A DNA stretch of 63,136 nucleotides from Marilutibacter chinensis (GCF_021725675.1 NZ_JAKJPO010000013.1:1-63136); one strand, 5' to 3'; positions 37,500-47,705 are shown, numbered from the stretch's first letter. Notes: generated by a model from the sequence alone, not told the origin. Numbers and translations: made by a program.

Positions 37500-40064
37500 A
37501 TGTCCAGTCCCAACCCGTCCGCACACCCCACGCCGCCCGCCGCCGCGCTCGTCGCCACCGCGCGGCTGCGTCGCCATGCCCACAAGTTCGGCGGCAGCAG
37601 TCTCGCCGACGCCGACCGCCAGCGCGCCGCGGCCGCGCTCGTCGCCGATGGCGCCGACGGTGCCGATTCGCGCATCGTCGTGGTCTCGGCGATGCAGGGC
37701 GTGACCGACGCGCTGGTTGCGCTGGCCGACGCCGCCCGCGATGGCCGCGACTGGCAGACCGACTGGGACGCCCTCGCCCAGCGCCACCTCGCCGCCGCCG
37801 ACGCGCTGCTCGCCGATGGATCCGGCGATTCCCCCGGACTGAAGGTCGCGCTCGCGCGTGAACTCGACGCGCTGTGCGGACGCCTGGCCGGACTGGCCGC
37901 GGGTGCTGGCGACGAGGCCGACGTGGCCTGGGTCCATGGCCTCGGCGAGGTGCTGTCCTCGCATCTGCTGCACGCCGCGCTCGGCGGCGAGGCCGCTGGC
38001 TGGGCCCGGCTGGACGCGCGTGAGGTGCTGTGCGTGCATCCCGGCGAGCTTGGCGTCGCGGTCGACTGGACGGCATCGCGGGAACAACTGGCGCAGTGGC
38101 GCCAACGCCATCTGCAGCCGAACATCGTCGTCACCGGCTTCGTCGCGAGCGACGCGCAGGGCCGTCCTACCACGCTGGGACGCAACGGCAGCGATCATTC
38201 CGGTGCGATCTTCGCGGTGCTGTTCGAGGCCGACGAACTGACCATATGGACCGACGTCGACGGCGTGCTGTCGGCCGATCCGCGGCTGGTACCGGACGCG
38301 GTCTGCCTGCCGATGCTGTCGTATGCCGAGGCATGCGAGCTGGCCTACTTCGGCGCCAAGGTGCTGCATCCGCAGACGATGGCCCCGGCGATCCGGCACG
38401 AGCTGCCGATCCGGATCCGCAACTCGCGCGCCCCGCAGGCACCGGGCACCTTGATCAGCGCCGTCTCGCGCGGTCCCGACGGCCTGCACGGAACGCCGGT
38501 CAAGGGCCTGAGCCTGGCCGAAGGGCTGGCCCTGCTGGAGCTGTCGGGCGCCGGTCTGATCGGCGTGCCCGGTACCGCCGAACGCATGTTCGCGGCGCTG
38601 CGCCAGGCGGACGTGTCGGTGATCATGATTTCGCAGGGCTCGTCCGAGCACTCGATCTGCTGCGTGGTCCGGCAGGCCCAGGCCGACGCGGCGCGCGAAG
38701 CGGTGGAGGCCGCCTTCGCCGAGGCGATCGGCGACGGCCAGGCCCAGGGCGTCGGCCTGACTCCCGGCATCGCGGTGCTCGCCGCGGTCGGCGACGGCAT
38801 GGTCGGCACCCCTGGCGTTGCCGCGCGCCTGCTCGGCGGACTGGCGCAGGCGCGGGTCAATGTCCGCGCGATCGCGCAGGGCGCGGGCGAGCGCAACATC
38901 TCGGTCGCGATCGCCGCCGGCGACGCCCAGCGCGGGCTGCGCGCTGCACATGCGGCGTTCTGGTTGTCGCCGCAGACGCTGTCCGTCGGCCTGATCGGTC
39001 CCGGCAATGTCGGCCGCACCCTCCTTCGTCAACTGGCCGAGGCCGCGCCCCGCTTCGCCGCCGGCGCCCTGCACGGGCAGAACCTCGACCTGCGCCTGCG
39101 CGCGATCGCCAACAGCCGCCGGATGCGGCTGCACCCGAAGGCGCTGGACCCGGCCACCGCCGCCGGTGCCCTGCTCGAGGACGCGGAGGCACTCGACCTC
39201 GACCGTTTCGCCGCCCACATCCGCGCCGAACACCTGCCGCACGCGATGATCGTCGACTGCAGCGGCAGCGACGCGGTCGCCGCACGCTACGCCGAGTGGC
39301 TGGCCGCAGGCATCCACGTGGTGACGCCGAACAAGCAGGCCGGCAGCGGTCCGCTGACGCGCTTCCAGGCGATCCGCAAGGCCAGTCGCAGCGGCGGCCA
39401 GTTCCGCTACGAGGCCACCGTCGGCGCCGGCCTGCCGGTGATCCGCACCCTGCGCGACCTGATCGACACCGGCGACGTGCTGTACGAGATCGAAGGCCTG
39501 TTCTCCGGCACCCTGGCATGGCTGTTCAACCGCTTCGGCGGCAGCGGGCCCGACGACGGCCTGCCATTCTCGGAACTGGTGCTGGAAGCGCGCCGGCTCG
39601 GCTACACCGAGCCCGATCCGCGCGACGACCTGTCGGGAATGGACGTCGCCCGCAAGCTGGTGATCCTCGCCCGCGAGGCCGGGCGCGAACTCTCGCTCGA
39701 CGACGTCGAGATCGAGAATCTGGTCCCCGAGCCGTTGCGCGAAATCGCACTGGACGCTTTCCTGGAGCGCATCGGCGAACTTGACGCGCCGATGCAGGCG
39801 CGGCTGGATGCGGCCGGCACCAGCGGCGGCAAGCTGCGCTACCTCGCCCGGCTCGACCGCGACGGCCGCGCGAGCGTGTCGCTGGTGGTGCCGCCGGCCG
39901 GCCACGCCAGCCTGTACGGCCGCCTGACCGACAACCTGATCCAGTTCCGCACCCTGCGCTACCCCGACAACCCGCTGGTCGTGCAGGGACCCGGCGCCGG
40001 ACCCGAGGTGACCGCCGCCGGCGTGTTCGGCGACATCCTCGCGATCGCGCAGAACCTCGGCTGA
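37500..40064 (+). CDS. thrA: Bifunctional aspartate kinase/homoserine dehydrogenase
   Basis: Carries out the first and third steps from aspartate to threonine. The 854-residue protein has the kinase motif KFGGSS at Lys29, the kinase substrate-binding TLGRNGSDHSGAI and WTDVDGVLSADPR, two ACT regulatory units at ~325-470 (ISQGSSEHSICCVV, VRAIAQGAGERNISVAI), then homoserine dehydrogenase with NADPH site GLIGPGNVG at 497-505 and YEATVGAGLPVIRTLRDL. Length fits ThrA/MetL. The ATG at 37500 with AAGGA upstream excludes the long in-frame extension through the leader. First gene of thrABC; 24 bases to thrB. Confidence 0.96.
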   Translation: MSSPNPSAHPTPPAAALVATARLRRHAHKFGGSSLADADRQRAAAALVADGADGADSRIVVVSAMQGVTDALVALADAARDGRDWQTDWDALAQRHLAAADALLADGSGDSPGLKVALARELDALCGRLAGLAAGAGDEADVAWVHGLGEVLSSHLLHAALGGEAAGWARLDAREVLCVHPGELGVAVDWTASREQLAQWRQRHLQPNIVVTGFVASDAQGRPTTLGRNGSDHSGAIFAVLFEADELTIWTDVDGVLSADPRLVPDAVCLPMLSYAEACELAYFGAKVLHPQTMAPAIRHELPIRIRNSRAPQAPGTLISAVSRGPDGLHGTPVKGLSLAEGLALLELSGAGLIGVPGTAERMFAALRQADVSVIMISQGSSEHSICCVVRQAQADAAREAVEAAFAEAIGDGQAQGVGLTPGIAVLAAVGDGMVGTPGVAARLLGGLAQARVNVRAIAQGAGERNISVAIAAGDAQRGLRAAHAAFWLSPQTLSVGLIGPGNVGRTLLRQLAEAAPRFAAGALHGQNLDLRLRAIANSRRMRLHPKALDPATAAGALLEDAEALDLDRFAAHIRAEHLPHAMIVDCSGSDAVAARYAEWLAAGIHVVTPNKQAGSGPLTRFQAIRKASRSGGQFRYEATVGAGLPVIRTLRDLIDTGDVLYEIEGLFSGTLAWLFNRFGGSGPDDGLPFSELVLEARRLGYTEPDPRDDLSGMDVARKLVILAREAGRELSLDDVEIENLVPEPLREIALDAFLERIGELDAPMQARLDAAGTSGGKLRYLARLDRDGRASVSLVVPPAGHASLYGRLTDNLIQFRTLRYPDNPLVVQGPGAGPEVTAAGVFGDILAIAQNLG

Positions 40065-40088
40065 GCCGGCGCTCCGGAGCCCATCGAC

Positions 40089-41126
40089 ATGACGACGGCA
40101 GACACTGCATTGGACGATACGATCATCGAACACCGGATTTCCCCAGGAGAAGCCCGCTTGCCCGCCCAGACGACTCCACCGCTGCTGGCCCGTGCCTTCG
40201 CGCCCGCCAGCGTCGGCAACATCGGCGTCGGCTTCGACCTGCTCGGTCACAGCATCGACGGCCCGCGCGACATCGCCGCGGTCCGCCGCATCGAGACCCG
40301 CGAAGTCCGCATCGCCGCGATCGGCGGCGACGTGCCAGGCGCCGACCGGCTGCCGCTGCAAGCGGAACGCAACACCGCGGGCCAGGCCCTGATCAGCCTG
40401 CGCGAGGCGCTCGGGCTGGAGCACGGCTTCGAACTGTCGCTGCAGAAGGGCATCGCGCTCGGCTCCGGGCTCGGCGGATCGGCCGCCTCCTGCGTGGCCG
40501 CGTTGGTCGCCGCGAACGCGTTGCTGGAAACCCCGTTGAGTCGCGAGGCGCTGTACGGATTCGCGCTCGACGGCGAATCGGTGTCCAGCGGCAGCCGTCA
40601 CGGCGACAACGTCGCGCCGATGCTGCTCGGCGGCGTGGTGATGGCGACCCACGAGCGCATGATCGCGCTGCCGGCGCCGGACTGGCTGCACGTGGTGGTC
40701 GTCCATCCCGACCAGGAGCTGGAGACGCGGCGCGCCCGCGAGGTGCTGTCCGAGCCCTATCCGCTGCCGCTGGTGGTGCGGCAAAGCGCGCACCTGGCGC
40801 TGTTCCTGACCGGCCTGCAGCGCGGCGACGCGGCGATGCTGCGCGAAGGCCTGATCGATCTTCTGGTCGAACCGCGACGCGCACCGCTGATCCCCGGCTT
40901 CGCCGCCGCCAAGGCGGCCGCGCTCGACCACGATGCGCTTGGCGCGAGCATCTCCGGTGCCGGGCCGAGCACCTTTGCCTGGTTCGCATCGCGCTCCGCC
41001 GCCGAGGCCGCGGCACCGGCGATGCGCGCGGCCTTCGTCGACGCCGGTTTCGACGCGCGCGCCTACGTCTCGCCGGTCGCGGGACCGCGCGCCGAAGTGC
41101 TGTCCACGTCGGGAGAAGCGGCATGA
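40089..41126 (+). CDS. thrB: Homoserine kinase
   Basis: Phosphorylates homoserine with ATP. GHMP-kinase fold: [17 protein letters not shown] near the start, the ATP-loop [15 protein letters not shown], and the C-terminal [14 protein letters not shown]. With the ATG at 40089 the protein is 345 residues, ~30 longer than usual; a TTG at 40158 with AGGAG eight bases upstream would give 322 residues and a more typical N-terminus, so the true start is open. It overlaps thrC by four bases (ATGA), showing translational coupling. Confidence 0.94.
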   Translation: MTTADTALDDTIIEHRISPGEARLPAQTTPPLLARAFAPASVGNIGVGFDLLGHSIDGPRDIAAVRRIETREVRIAAIGGDVPGADRLPLQAERNTAGQALISLREALGLEHGFELSLQKGIALGSGLGGSAASCVAALVAANALLETPLSREALYGFALDGESVSSGSRHGDNVAPMLLGGVVMATHERMIALPAPDWLHVVVVHPDQELETRRAREVLSEPYPLPLVVRQSAHLALFLTGLQRGDAAMLREGLIDLLVEPRRAPLIPGFAAAKAAALDHDALGASISGAGPSTFAWFASRSAAEAAAPAMRAAFVDAGFDARAYVSPVAGPRAEVLSTSGEAA

Positions 41127-42442
41127 CCGCGGTGCCACTGGGCTATGTCAGCACGCGCGGACACGGCGCGACGACCGGCATCGATGCCGCATTGATCGCC
41201 GGGCTCGCCGCCGACGGCGGGCTGTTCGTCCCCGAGCGGATTCCCACCGTCGATATCGCCACGCCCGGGACGACGCTGGCCGACACCGCAGTCGCGGTGC
41301 TGGCACCGTACTTCGTCGGCTCGCGGCTGCAGGAAGAACTCGCCGCCATCTGCGCGCAGGCCTTCGCGTTCGACGCACCGCTGCGGCCGCTTGCCGGCCG
41401 CAACGACCGTCTGCTCGAGCTGTTCCATGGCCCGACCGCCGCGTTCAAGGACTATGCCGCGCGCTTCCTCGCCGAAGCGCTGTCGAGATTGCGCGGGCAT
41501 TCGGAACCACGGGACGATGTCCGGCCGACCACGATCGTCGTTGCGACCTCGGGCGACACCGGCGCCGCGGTCGCGGCCGCCTTCCACCATCGCGACGGCT
41601 TCGAGGTCGCGATCCTCTACCCCGATGGCCGCGTGTCGCCACGCCAGGCGCACGGTCTGGGCTGCTGGGGTGACAACGTCCGCGCGTTCCGGGTCGATGG
41701 CAGCTTCGACGACTGCCAGCGGCTGGCCAAGCAGGCGCTGGCCGACCAGGACCTGCGCGAACGTTGCCCGCTCGGCTCGGCCAACAGCATCAGCCTCGGC
41801 CGGCTGCTGCCACAGGCGGCCTACTACGCGCATGCCGCGCTTCTTCACCACGCCATGCATGGCGAGGCGCTGAACTTCATCGTGCCCACCGGCAACCTGG
41901 GCAATGCCTGCGCAGCGGTGCTGGCGCAGCGGATGGGACTGCCGGTCGGCGAAGTGCGGCTGGCGAGCAATGCCAACGACACCCTGCCGCGGTACTTCGC
42001 GGGTGAGGACTACGCCCCGCACCCCACCGTCGCGACGCTGGCCAACGCGATGGACGTGAGCGCTCCGAGCAACTTCGAGCGTCTGCGCCATTGGCATCGC
42101 GACGACGCGGCGCTGCGTGCGGCGACGACGGCGATCGCGGTCGACGACGCAACGATCCGTGCGACGATCGCAACCGCGCCGCAACGGCACGGTGTCGTGC
42201 CCTGCCCGCATACCGCGACCGGCCTGCACCTGCTCGAGCGCTTGCGCGAATCCGGCGACACCCGTGCCTGGGCGGTGGTGGCGACCGCGCACCCGGCCAA
42301 GTTCGAGTCGATCGTCGAGCCGTTGATCGGCGGCACCGTCGAGCCGCCGCCGGCACTGGCCGAGTCCCTGGCCCGCCCTGCGCATGCCGAGCCGATGCCG
42401 GCGACCTATTCGACCTTGGTCGAAACGTTGACCGTGCGATGA
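41123..42442 (+). CDS. thrC: Threonine synthase
   Basis: Converts O-phosphohomoserine to threonine. The 439-residue PLP enzyme has [17 protein letters not shown] at the start, the PLP lysine K109 in [29 protein letters not shown], and [15 protein letters not shown]. Last gene of thrABC, overlapping thrB by four bases. No terminator is visible after it; the ilv promoter block begins 33 bases downstream, so readthrough into the ilv leader is possible. Confidence 0.96.
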   Translation: MTAVPLGYVSTRGHGATTGIDAALIAGLAADGGLFVPERIPTVDIATPGTTLADTAVAVLAPYFVGSRLQEELAAICAQAFAFDAPLRPLAGRNDRLLELFHGPTAAFKDYAARFLAEALSRLRGHSEPRDDVRPTTIVVATSGDTGAAVAAAFHHRDGFEVAILYPDGRVSPRQAHGLGCWGDNVRAFRVDGSFDDCQRLAKQALADQDLRERCPLGSANSISLGRLLPQAAYYAHAALLHHAMHGEALNFIVPTGNLGNACAAVLAQRMGLPVGEVRLASNANDTLPRYFAGEDYAPHPTVATLANAMDVSAPSNFERLRHWHRDDAALRAATTAIAVDDATIRATIATAPQRHGVVPCPHTATGLHLLERLRESGDTRAWAVVATAHPAKFESIVEPLIGGTVEPPPALAESLARPAHAEPMPATYSTLVETLTVR

Positions 42443-42475
42443 CGCATCGAAGCGGGCAACGGGTCACGGCTCGTC

Positions 42476-42523
42476 GCCGTTTCACAGGAAACTGTTGACA
42501 CTCTGGATCGAGCCGTGTTTACC
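42476..42523 (+). promoter_or_regulatory. Promoter of the ilv-leu operon
   Basis: TTGACA at 42495-42500, 17-base spacer, TTTACC at 42518-42523; the start is expected at ~42530, two bases before the leader ATG. The 25 bases 42476-42500 repeat the thr promoter block (one mismatch), with the same ACAG-4-CTGT symmetry directly upstream of the -35. Confidence 0.8.
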
Positions 42524-42531
42524 TCAGCTCC

Positions 42532-42702
42532 ATGACGCAGCGCAGCAACCATCCGCAGACCGCCGCCGCCCGGGCCCACGACCCGGCCGACGCCCTGCAC
42601 GCCGCGCTTCCGCCCGCGATCGCGGCGGCCATCGCCAGCGCGCTCATTCTCGTACTCGTACTTATTACCGGGCCAACAAGCGCGGGGTACGGGATTGCGT
42701 AG
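42532..42702 (+). CDS. ilvL: ilv-leu operon leader peptide
   Basis: A 56-codon frame starting MTQRSN, with residues 38-45 reading LILVLVLI (bases 42643-42666): eight consecutive Leu, Ile and Val codons, the three end products of the pathway. No Shine-Dalgarno precedes the ATG and the promoter is ~9 bases away, so translation is probably leaderless. It is followed by a terminator at 42734-42762. This is an attenuator leader of the ilv type. Confidence 0.9.
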   Translation: MTQRSNHPQTAAARAHDPADALHAALPPAIAAAIASALILVLVLITGPTSAGYGIA

Positions 42703-42762
42703 CTGACACAGGCAAACCCGAAAAGTACCAGGACCCCGCGCCAGAGATGGCGCGGGGTTTTT
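42680..42762 (+). terminator. ilv attenuator: terminator and antiterminator
   Basis: Terminator: CCCCGCGCC (42734-42742), loop AGAGAT, GGCGCGGGG (42749-42757), then TTTTT; nine perfect pairs. Antiterminator: GCGCGGGG at 42680-42687, inside the leader frame, is exactly complementary to CCCCGCGC at 42734-42741. A ribosome stalled in the Leu/Ile/Val run leaves 42680-42687 free to block the terminator; a ribosome that reaches the stop codon covers it. This matches classical transcription attenuation. Confidence 0.88.
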
Positions 42763-42816
42763 CGTTTCAGTCCTCCGAAAACCCATCTTCCCGATACCGC
42801 CAAGGAATTCCCGACA

Positions 42817-44547
42817 GTGAGAAGCAACGCGATCAAGCAGGGCCCCGCACACGCACCGGCGCGGGCGATGCTGCGCGCGACCGGCCGCGACGACGAGGCG
42901 ATCGCACGGCCGTTCGTCGGCGTGATCCATACCTGGACCGACGTGTCGCCGTGCAACCTGACCCTGCGCGATCTTGCCGCCGACGTGCGCGCCGGCATCG
43001 AGGACAACGGCGGCACCGCGGTCGAGTTCAACACCATCGCGATCACCGACGGGATCGCGATGGGCACCGACGGCATGCGTGCGTCGCTGGCCTCGCGCGA
43101 GACCATCGCCGATTCGATCGAACTGGCGGTCACCGGCCACAGCCTCGATGCGATGGTGCTGTTGGTCGGCTGCGACAAGACCATCCCGGCGGCGGCGATG
43201 GCGGCCGCGCGCCTGGACGTGCCGACCGTGATCCTCTACGGCGGCACGATCATGCCGGGCAAGTGCCCTTCCAGGAGCGACGACAAACCGCTGACCGTGC
43301 AGGACGTGTTCGAGGCGGTCGGAGCGCACGCTGCCGGACGCATCGACGACGCCGAGCTGCACCGGGTCGAGTCGCATGCCTGTCCCGGCGCCGGCGCCTG
43401 TGGCGGCCAGTTCACCGCCAACACGATGGCGATGGTGCTGACCTTCCTCGGGCTGTCGCCGCTGCAGTTCAACGACATCCCGGCAGTGCACGCCGACAAA
43501 CCCGCCGCCGCCCGCCGTTGCGGGGCGCTGGTGATGCAGCAGTTGCGCAACAGCGGCCCGACACCGCGCACCCTTCTCTCCCCCGCCGCGCTGCGCAACG
43601 CGGCACGCGCGGTGTCGGCCACCGCCGGCTCCACCAACGCCGCGCTGCACCTGCTGGCGATCGCGCATGAGGCGGGCATCGCCTTCGACCTGGAGGAATT
43701 CGAGGCGGCGGCGTCCACGCCGGTCATCGCCGATCTGAAGCCCGGCGGCCGCTATACCGCGGCCGAGATGTTCGAGCAGGGCGGCACCGCCCTGGTCGCC
43801 CGCGAACTGCGTACGGCAGGACTGATCGAGGACGTACCGACGGTCACCGGCCGCGGGTTCTTCGCCGAGCTGGACGAGGCGGCCGTACCGGCGGGCCAGG
43901 ACGTGGTGCGTCCTGTCGACGACCCGATCAAGCCGCGCGGCGGCTACTCGATCCTCTATGGCGACCTGGCGCCGGAAGGCTGCATCGTCAAGCTGGCCGG
44001 CCATGGCCGCGACCGCTTCGAAGGCCCCGCGCGGGTGTTCGACTCCGAGGAGGCGGCATTCGCCGCGGTGCAGGCGCGCGACATCCGCGCCGGCGACGTG
44101 GTGGTGATCCGCTTCGAGGGTCCGACCGGCGGTCCCGGCATGCGCGAAATGCTGGCGGTGACCGCGGCCCTGGTCGGCCAGGGCCTGGGCAACGACGTCG
44201 CGTTGATCACCGACGGCCGCTTCAGCGGCGCGACCCACGGTTTCATGGTCGGCCACATCGCGCCCGAGGCCGCGCACGGCGGCCCGATCGCATGCCTGCG
44301 CGACGGCGACACCGTGCGCATCGACGTGACCACGCGCCGCATCGACGTGGATGCCGACCTGGCCGCGCGGGCGCCGGCACGGTTCCAGCCGCGCATCCGT
44401 ACCGGCGCGCTGGCGAAGTACGCACGCATCGTCAGCTCCGCGTCGAAGGGAGCGGTAACCGCGCCGGGACCTCTGGATGCGACGTCTCCGCGGGAGATCC
44501 CGGCTTCCATCGTACCTGCCACAACCCACGAACCGATCCTCGTCTAG
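42817..44547 (+). CDS. ilvD: Dihydroxy-acid dehydratase
   Basis: Dehydrates the dihydroxy acids to the 2-keto acids of valine and isoleucine. The 576-residue protein has Cys46 ([10 protein letters not shown]), Cys119 (GCDKTIPAA) and Cys189 ([11 protein letters not shown]), the expected Fe-S ligands, plus [12 protein letters not shown] and [15 protein letters not shown] start with AAGGA ten bases upstream. First structural gene after the ilv attenuator. A REP-like element follows it, before ilvC. Confidence 0.95.
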   Translation: MRSNAIKQGPAHAPARAMLRATGRDDEAIARPFVGVIHTWTDVSPCNLTLRDLAADVRAGIEDNGGTAVEFNTIAITDGIAMGTDGMRASLASRETIADSIELAVTGHSLDAMVLLVGCDKTIPAAAMAAARLDVPTVILYGGTIMPGKCPSRSDDKPLTVQDVFEAVGAHAAGRIDDAELHRVESHACPGAGACGGQFTANTMAMVLTFLGLSPLQFNDIPAVHADKPAAARRCGALVMQQLRNSGPTPRTLLSPAALRNAARAVSATAGSTNAALHLLAIAHEAGIAFDLEEFEAAASTPVIADLKPGGRYTAAEMFEQGGTALVARELRTAGLIEDVPTVTGRGFFAELDEAAVPAGQDVVRPVDDPIKPRGGYSILYGDLAPEGCIVKLAGHGRDRFEGPARVFDSEEAAFAAVQARDIRAGDVVVIRFEGPTGGPGMREMLAVTAALVGQGLGNDVALITDGRFSGATHGFMVGHIAPEAAHGGPIACLRDGDTVRIDVTTRRIDVDADLAARAPARFQPRIRTGALAKYARIVSSASKGAVTAPGPLDATSPREIPASIVPATTHEPILV

Positions 44548-44568
44548 CACGCCTTCGCCCGAATCCAG

Positions 44569-44592
44569 ATCGCGGCTGATGCCGCTCCTACA
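44569..44592. repeat. REP-like element between ilvD and ilvC
   Basis: TCGCGGCTGATGCCGCTCCTACA is the common xanthomonad-type extragenic palindrome (GCGGC..GCCGC). Related copies occur at 54736-54800 in this window. Confidence 0.55.
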
Positions 44593-44612
44593 CACCCACC
44601 AAGGAACCCGCA

Positions 44613-45596
44613 ATGTCTTCCAGCAAACCCCGCATCGCGATCGTCGGCTACGGCAGCCAGGGTCGCGCGCACGCGCTCAACCTTCGCGATTCCGGTTTCG
44701 ACGTGACTGTCGGCCTGCGCCCGGGCGGCCCGACCGAGATCAAGGCCAAAGCCGACGGCTTCACCGTGAAGACGCCCGCCGACGCAGTTAGGGAGGCCGA
44801 GCTGGTCGCGGTGCTGACGCCCGACATGGTCCAGCCGCAGCTGTACGGCGAAGTGATCGAGCCGAACATCGCCCAGGGCGCGTGCCTGCTGTTCGCGCAC
44901 GGCTTCAACGTGCATTACCAGCAGATCAACCCGCGTGAGGACCTGGACGTGGTGCTGGTCGCCCCGAAGGGGCCGGGCGCGCTGGTCCGCCGCGAATACG
45001 AGATCGGCCGCGGCGTGCCGTCGGTCTACGCGGTCCACCAGGATCGCAGCGGCGGTGCCGAGCAACTGGCGCTGGCCTACTGCGCCGGCATCGGTGGCGC
45101 GCGCCAGAATGCGATCAAGACCACGTTCAAGGAAGAGACCGAGACCGACCTGTTCGGCGAACAGGCGGTGCTGTGCGGCGGCGCGACCAAACTGGTGCAG
45201 GCCGGCTGGGAAACCCTGGTCGAGGCGGGCTACCAGCCCGAGGTCGCCTACTACGAGTGCCTGCACGAACTGAAGCTGATCGTCGATCTGTTCTACGAGG
45301 GCGGCATCACCCGCATGCACGAGTTCATCAGCGAGACCGCCCAGTACGGCGCGCTGACCCGGGGTCCCTACGTCGTCGACGACAACACCCGCGCGCAGAT
45401 GAAGAAGGTGCTGGAGGAAATCCAGGACGGCACCTTCGCGCGTCAGTGGATCGCCGAGTACGCGGCCGGCAACGCGCAGTACAAGGCGATGAAGCAGGCC
45501 GATCTCGAGCATCCGATCGAGGCGGTCGGCAGGAAGCTGCGCGCGAACATGAAGTGGCTCGGCAATGCGCCGGCCACCGCGGCCAAGGCGGCCTGA
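44613..45596 (+). CDS. ilvC: Ketol-acid reductoisomerase (class I)
   Basis: Isomerises and reduces acetolactate and acetohydroxybutyrate with NADPH and Mg. The 327-residue protein has [17 protein letters not shown] as the cofactor loop, [25 protein letters not shown], the metal-binding [12 protein letters not shown] and [14 protein letters not shown]. The short class I form. AAGGA precedes the ATG. Confidence 0.97.
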   Translation: MSSSKPRIAIVGYGSQGRAHALNLRDSGFDVTVGLRPGGPTEIKAKADGFTVKTPADAVREAELVAVLTPDMVQPQLYGEVIEPNIAQGACLLFAHGFNVHYQQINPREDLDVVLVAPKGPGALVRREYEIGRGVPSVYAVHQDRSGGAEQLALAYCAGIGGARQNAIKTTFKEETETDLFGEQAVLCGGATKLVQAGWETLVEAGYQPEVAYYECLHELKLIVDLFYEGGITRMHEFISETAQYGALTRGPYVVDDNTRAQMKKVLEEIQDGTFARQWIAEYAAGNAQYKAMKQADLEHPIEAVGRKLRANMKWLGNAPATAAKAA

Positions 45597-45604
45597 ACGC
45601 TCCG

Positions 45605-45642
45605 CTCCCCGTTGTCCCCGCAATGGCGGGGACGACGGGGAG
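45605..45642 (+). repeat. 17-bp hairpin palindrome between ilvC and ilvG
   Basis: CTCCCCGTTGTCCCCGC (45605-45621), loop AATG, then its complement through 45642: seventeen pairs including one G.U. It is a member of the GTCCCCGC-type intergenic palindromes common in these genomes. In RNA it would be very stable and lies 9 bases after the ilvC stop. Confidence 0.75.
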
Positions 45643-45661
45643 CCAAACCAACAGGATGTCC

Positions 45662-47485
45662 ATGAGCACCCAAACCGCCAGCAGCACCCCGAGAACCGCG
45701 AGCCCCTGCAACGGAGCTTCGTGGCTCGCGCAGGCCCTGATCGCCGAAGGCGTCGACACGCTGTTCGGCTATCCCGGCGGCGCGATCATGCCGTTCTACG
45801 ATGCCCTGCACGGCTCGGACCTGAAACACGTCCTGGTCCGTCACGAGCAGGGTGCGGCGTTCGCAGCCAATGGCTATGCGCGAGCCAGCGGGCGCGTCGG
45901 CGTATGCGTCGCCACTTCCGGTCCCGGTGCATCGAACCTTGTCACCGGCATCGCCGATGCGATGCTGGATTCGGTGCCGATGGTCGTGATCACCGGCCAG
46001 GTCGCCACCCCGTTGATGGGCACGGACGCATTCCAGGAGCTGGACGTGTTCGGCATGACGATGCCGATCGTCAAGCACAGCTTCCTCGTGCGCCGGGTCG
46101 AGGATCTTCCGAGGGTGGTCGCCGAGGCTTTCCGCATCGCCCGCTCGGGGCGTCCGGGTCCGGTGCTGATCGATTTCCCCAAGGACGTGCAGGTCGGCGA
46201 TGCCAGCGGCCTCGCCCCGCACGTGCCGCTGGACATCGACGACGTGCCGCGTGCGGCCGACGCCTCGCTGCACGCAGCGCTGGCGCTGGTGTCGCAGGCG
46301 CAGCGGCCGGTCGTCTATGCCGGCGGCGGCGTCGCGCTGGGGAATGCGGTGGACGTGTTCCGCGATTTCGTCAACGCGACCCGCATTCCCGCGGTGCTGA
46401 CCCTCAAGGGGCTCGGCGCGCTGCCGCCGGACAATCCGCTGAACCTTGGCATGCTCGGCATGCACGGCACCCGTGCGGCCAACCTGGCGGTGCAGGAATG
46501 CGATCTGCTGATCGTGGTCGGCGCCCGCTTCGACGACCGCGCGACCGGCAAGCTGTCCGAGTTCGCCCCCCATGCGCGGGTGATCCACATGGACCCGGAC
46601 GCCTGCGAGATCGGCAAGCTGCGGCATGCCGACGCGGCGATAAACGGCGACATCGTCGGTGCATTGAAGGCGCTGACCCTGCCCTGTGCCGCGCATGTGC
46701 ATGGGCGCCATGCGGTCGCGCGGCGGCAGTGGCTGGAAACCTGCCAGCAGCGCGCGCGCGATCATGCAGCCCGCTACGACGCGCCGGGCGACGGCGTCTA
46801 TGCGCCCGCCCTGCTGAAACGGCTATCTGAAATAGTGCCCGGAGCGGTCGTGTCCTGCGACGTCGGCCAGCACCAGATGTGGGTCGCGCAGCACTGGCGC
46901 TTCAGCCATCCGCGCCAGCACCTGACCAGCGGCGCCCTCGGCGCGATGGGCTTCGGCCTGCCGGCGGCGATCGGCGCGCAGCTGGCGTTGCGGGAACAGG
47001 CCCCGCACGACCCGCAGGAGCCGGAGGCCTGCGTGGTCTGCGTCAGCGGCGACGGCTCGTTCCTGATGAACGTGCAGGAGCTGGCCACCGTCGCCCGCTA
47101 CCGGCTGCCGGTGAAGATCGTCCTGCTCGACAACCAGGCGCTGGGCATGGTCCGGCAGTGGCAGGAACTGTTCTTCGAGCAGCGCTATTCCGAGATCGAC
47201 CTGTCCGACAACCCCGACTTCGCGACGCTGGCCTCCGCGTTCGGCATCCCGGCTACCCGTATCGACCGCGCCGACGATGTCGAGGACGCACTGCAGGCGC
47301 TGGTGCACGCGCCAGGCCCGGCGCTGCTGCACGTGGCGATCGACCAGAAGGCCAACGTCTGGCCGCTGGTGCCGCCGAACCGCAACAACGCGGAAATGCT
47401 GGACGGCGACGAGGTCCCCGGGCCGGCAGCCCAAGCATCCAATTCCCCCACTCCGGAGAACCCCAGCCATGCGTTACCAGCTTGA
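45662..47485 (+). CDS. ilvG: Acetolactate synthase, large subunit
   Basis: Thiamine-diphosphate enzyme that makes acetolactate or acetohydroxybutyrate from pyruvate and a second keto acid. The 607-residue protein has the catalytic Glu62 (RHEQGAAFAANGYAR), VCVATSGPGASNLVTG, and the TPP-Mg site GDGSFLMNVQEL at ~463 with NNQALG-like LDNQALGMVRQWQ. The ATG at 45662 is five bases after CAGGA. It overlaps ilvM by 17 bases. The small subunit IlvM next to it makes this an AHAS II-type pair. Confidence 0.96.
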   Translation: MSTQTASSTPRTASPCNGASWLAQALIAEGVDTLFGYPGGAIMPFYDALHGSDLKHVLVRHEQGAAFAANGYARASGRVGVCVATSGPGASNLVTGIADAMLDSVPMVVITGQVATPLMGTDAFQELDVFGMTMPIVKHSFLVRRVEDLPRVVAEAFRIARSGRPGPVLIDFPKDVQVGDASGLAPHVPLDIDDVPRAADASLHAALALVSQAQRPVVYAGGGVALGNAVDVFRDFVNATRIPAVLTLKGLGALPPDNPLNLGMLGMHGTRAANLAVQECDLLIVVGARFDDRATGKLSEFAPHARVIHMDPDACEIGKLRHADAAINGDIVGALKALTLPCAAHVHGRHAVARRQWLETCQQRARDHAARYDAPGDGVYAPALLKRLSEIVPGAVVSCDVGQHQMWVAQHWRFSHPRQHLTSGALGAMGFGLPAAIGAQLALREQAPHDPQEPEACVVCVSGDGSFLMNVQELATVARYRLPVKIVLLDNQALGMVRQWQELFFEQRYSEIDLSDNPDFATLASAFGIPATRIDRADDVEDALQALVHAPGPALLHVAIDQKANVWPLVPPNRNNAEMLDGDEVPGPAAQASNSPTPENPSHALPA

Positions 47486-47705
47486 TCTCACCCTAAGGCA
47501 GGCCGAAGGCGCGCTGGCACGCGTGCTGGGCGCGGCCGAACGTCGCGGCTTCCGGCCGCTGGCCGTCGACGGCGAGGCCCAGCCCGACGGCGACCGCTGG
47601 CACCTGCGCCTGATGGTCGAAGGCGAACGTGCCGACACGTCCCTGCAGTCGCAGCTGGCGAAGCTCTACGACTGCCTCGCGGTGGAGGTGTCGCCGTGCA
47701 GTTGA
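47469..47705 (+). CDS. ilvM: Acetolactate synthase small subunit (IlvM type)
   Basis: A 78-residue ACT-fold regulatory subunit (MRYQLDLTLRQAEGALARVL at its start) as in AHAS II. E. coli IlvM-type enzymes are insensitive to valine. The gene overlaps ilvG by 17 bases and ilvE by 10, so the three are translationally coupled. Confidence 0.88.
   Translation: MRYQLDLTLRQAEGALARVLGAAERRGFRPLAVDGEAQPDGDRWHLRLMVEGERADTSLQSQLAKLYDCLAVEVSPCS

Noticed and set aside
37359..41138. A 1259-codon minus-strand open frame across thrA and thrB
   Set aside because: Shadow frame; the plus strand encodes clear ThrA and ThrB with all motifs.
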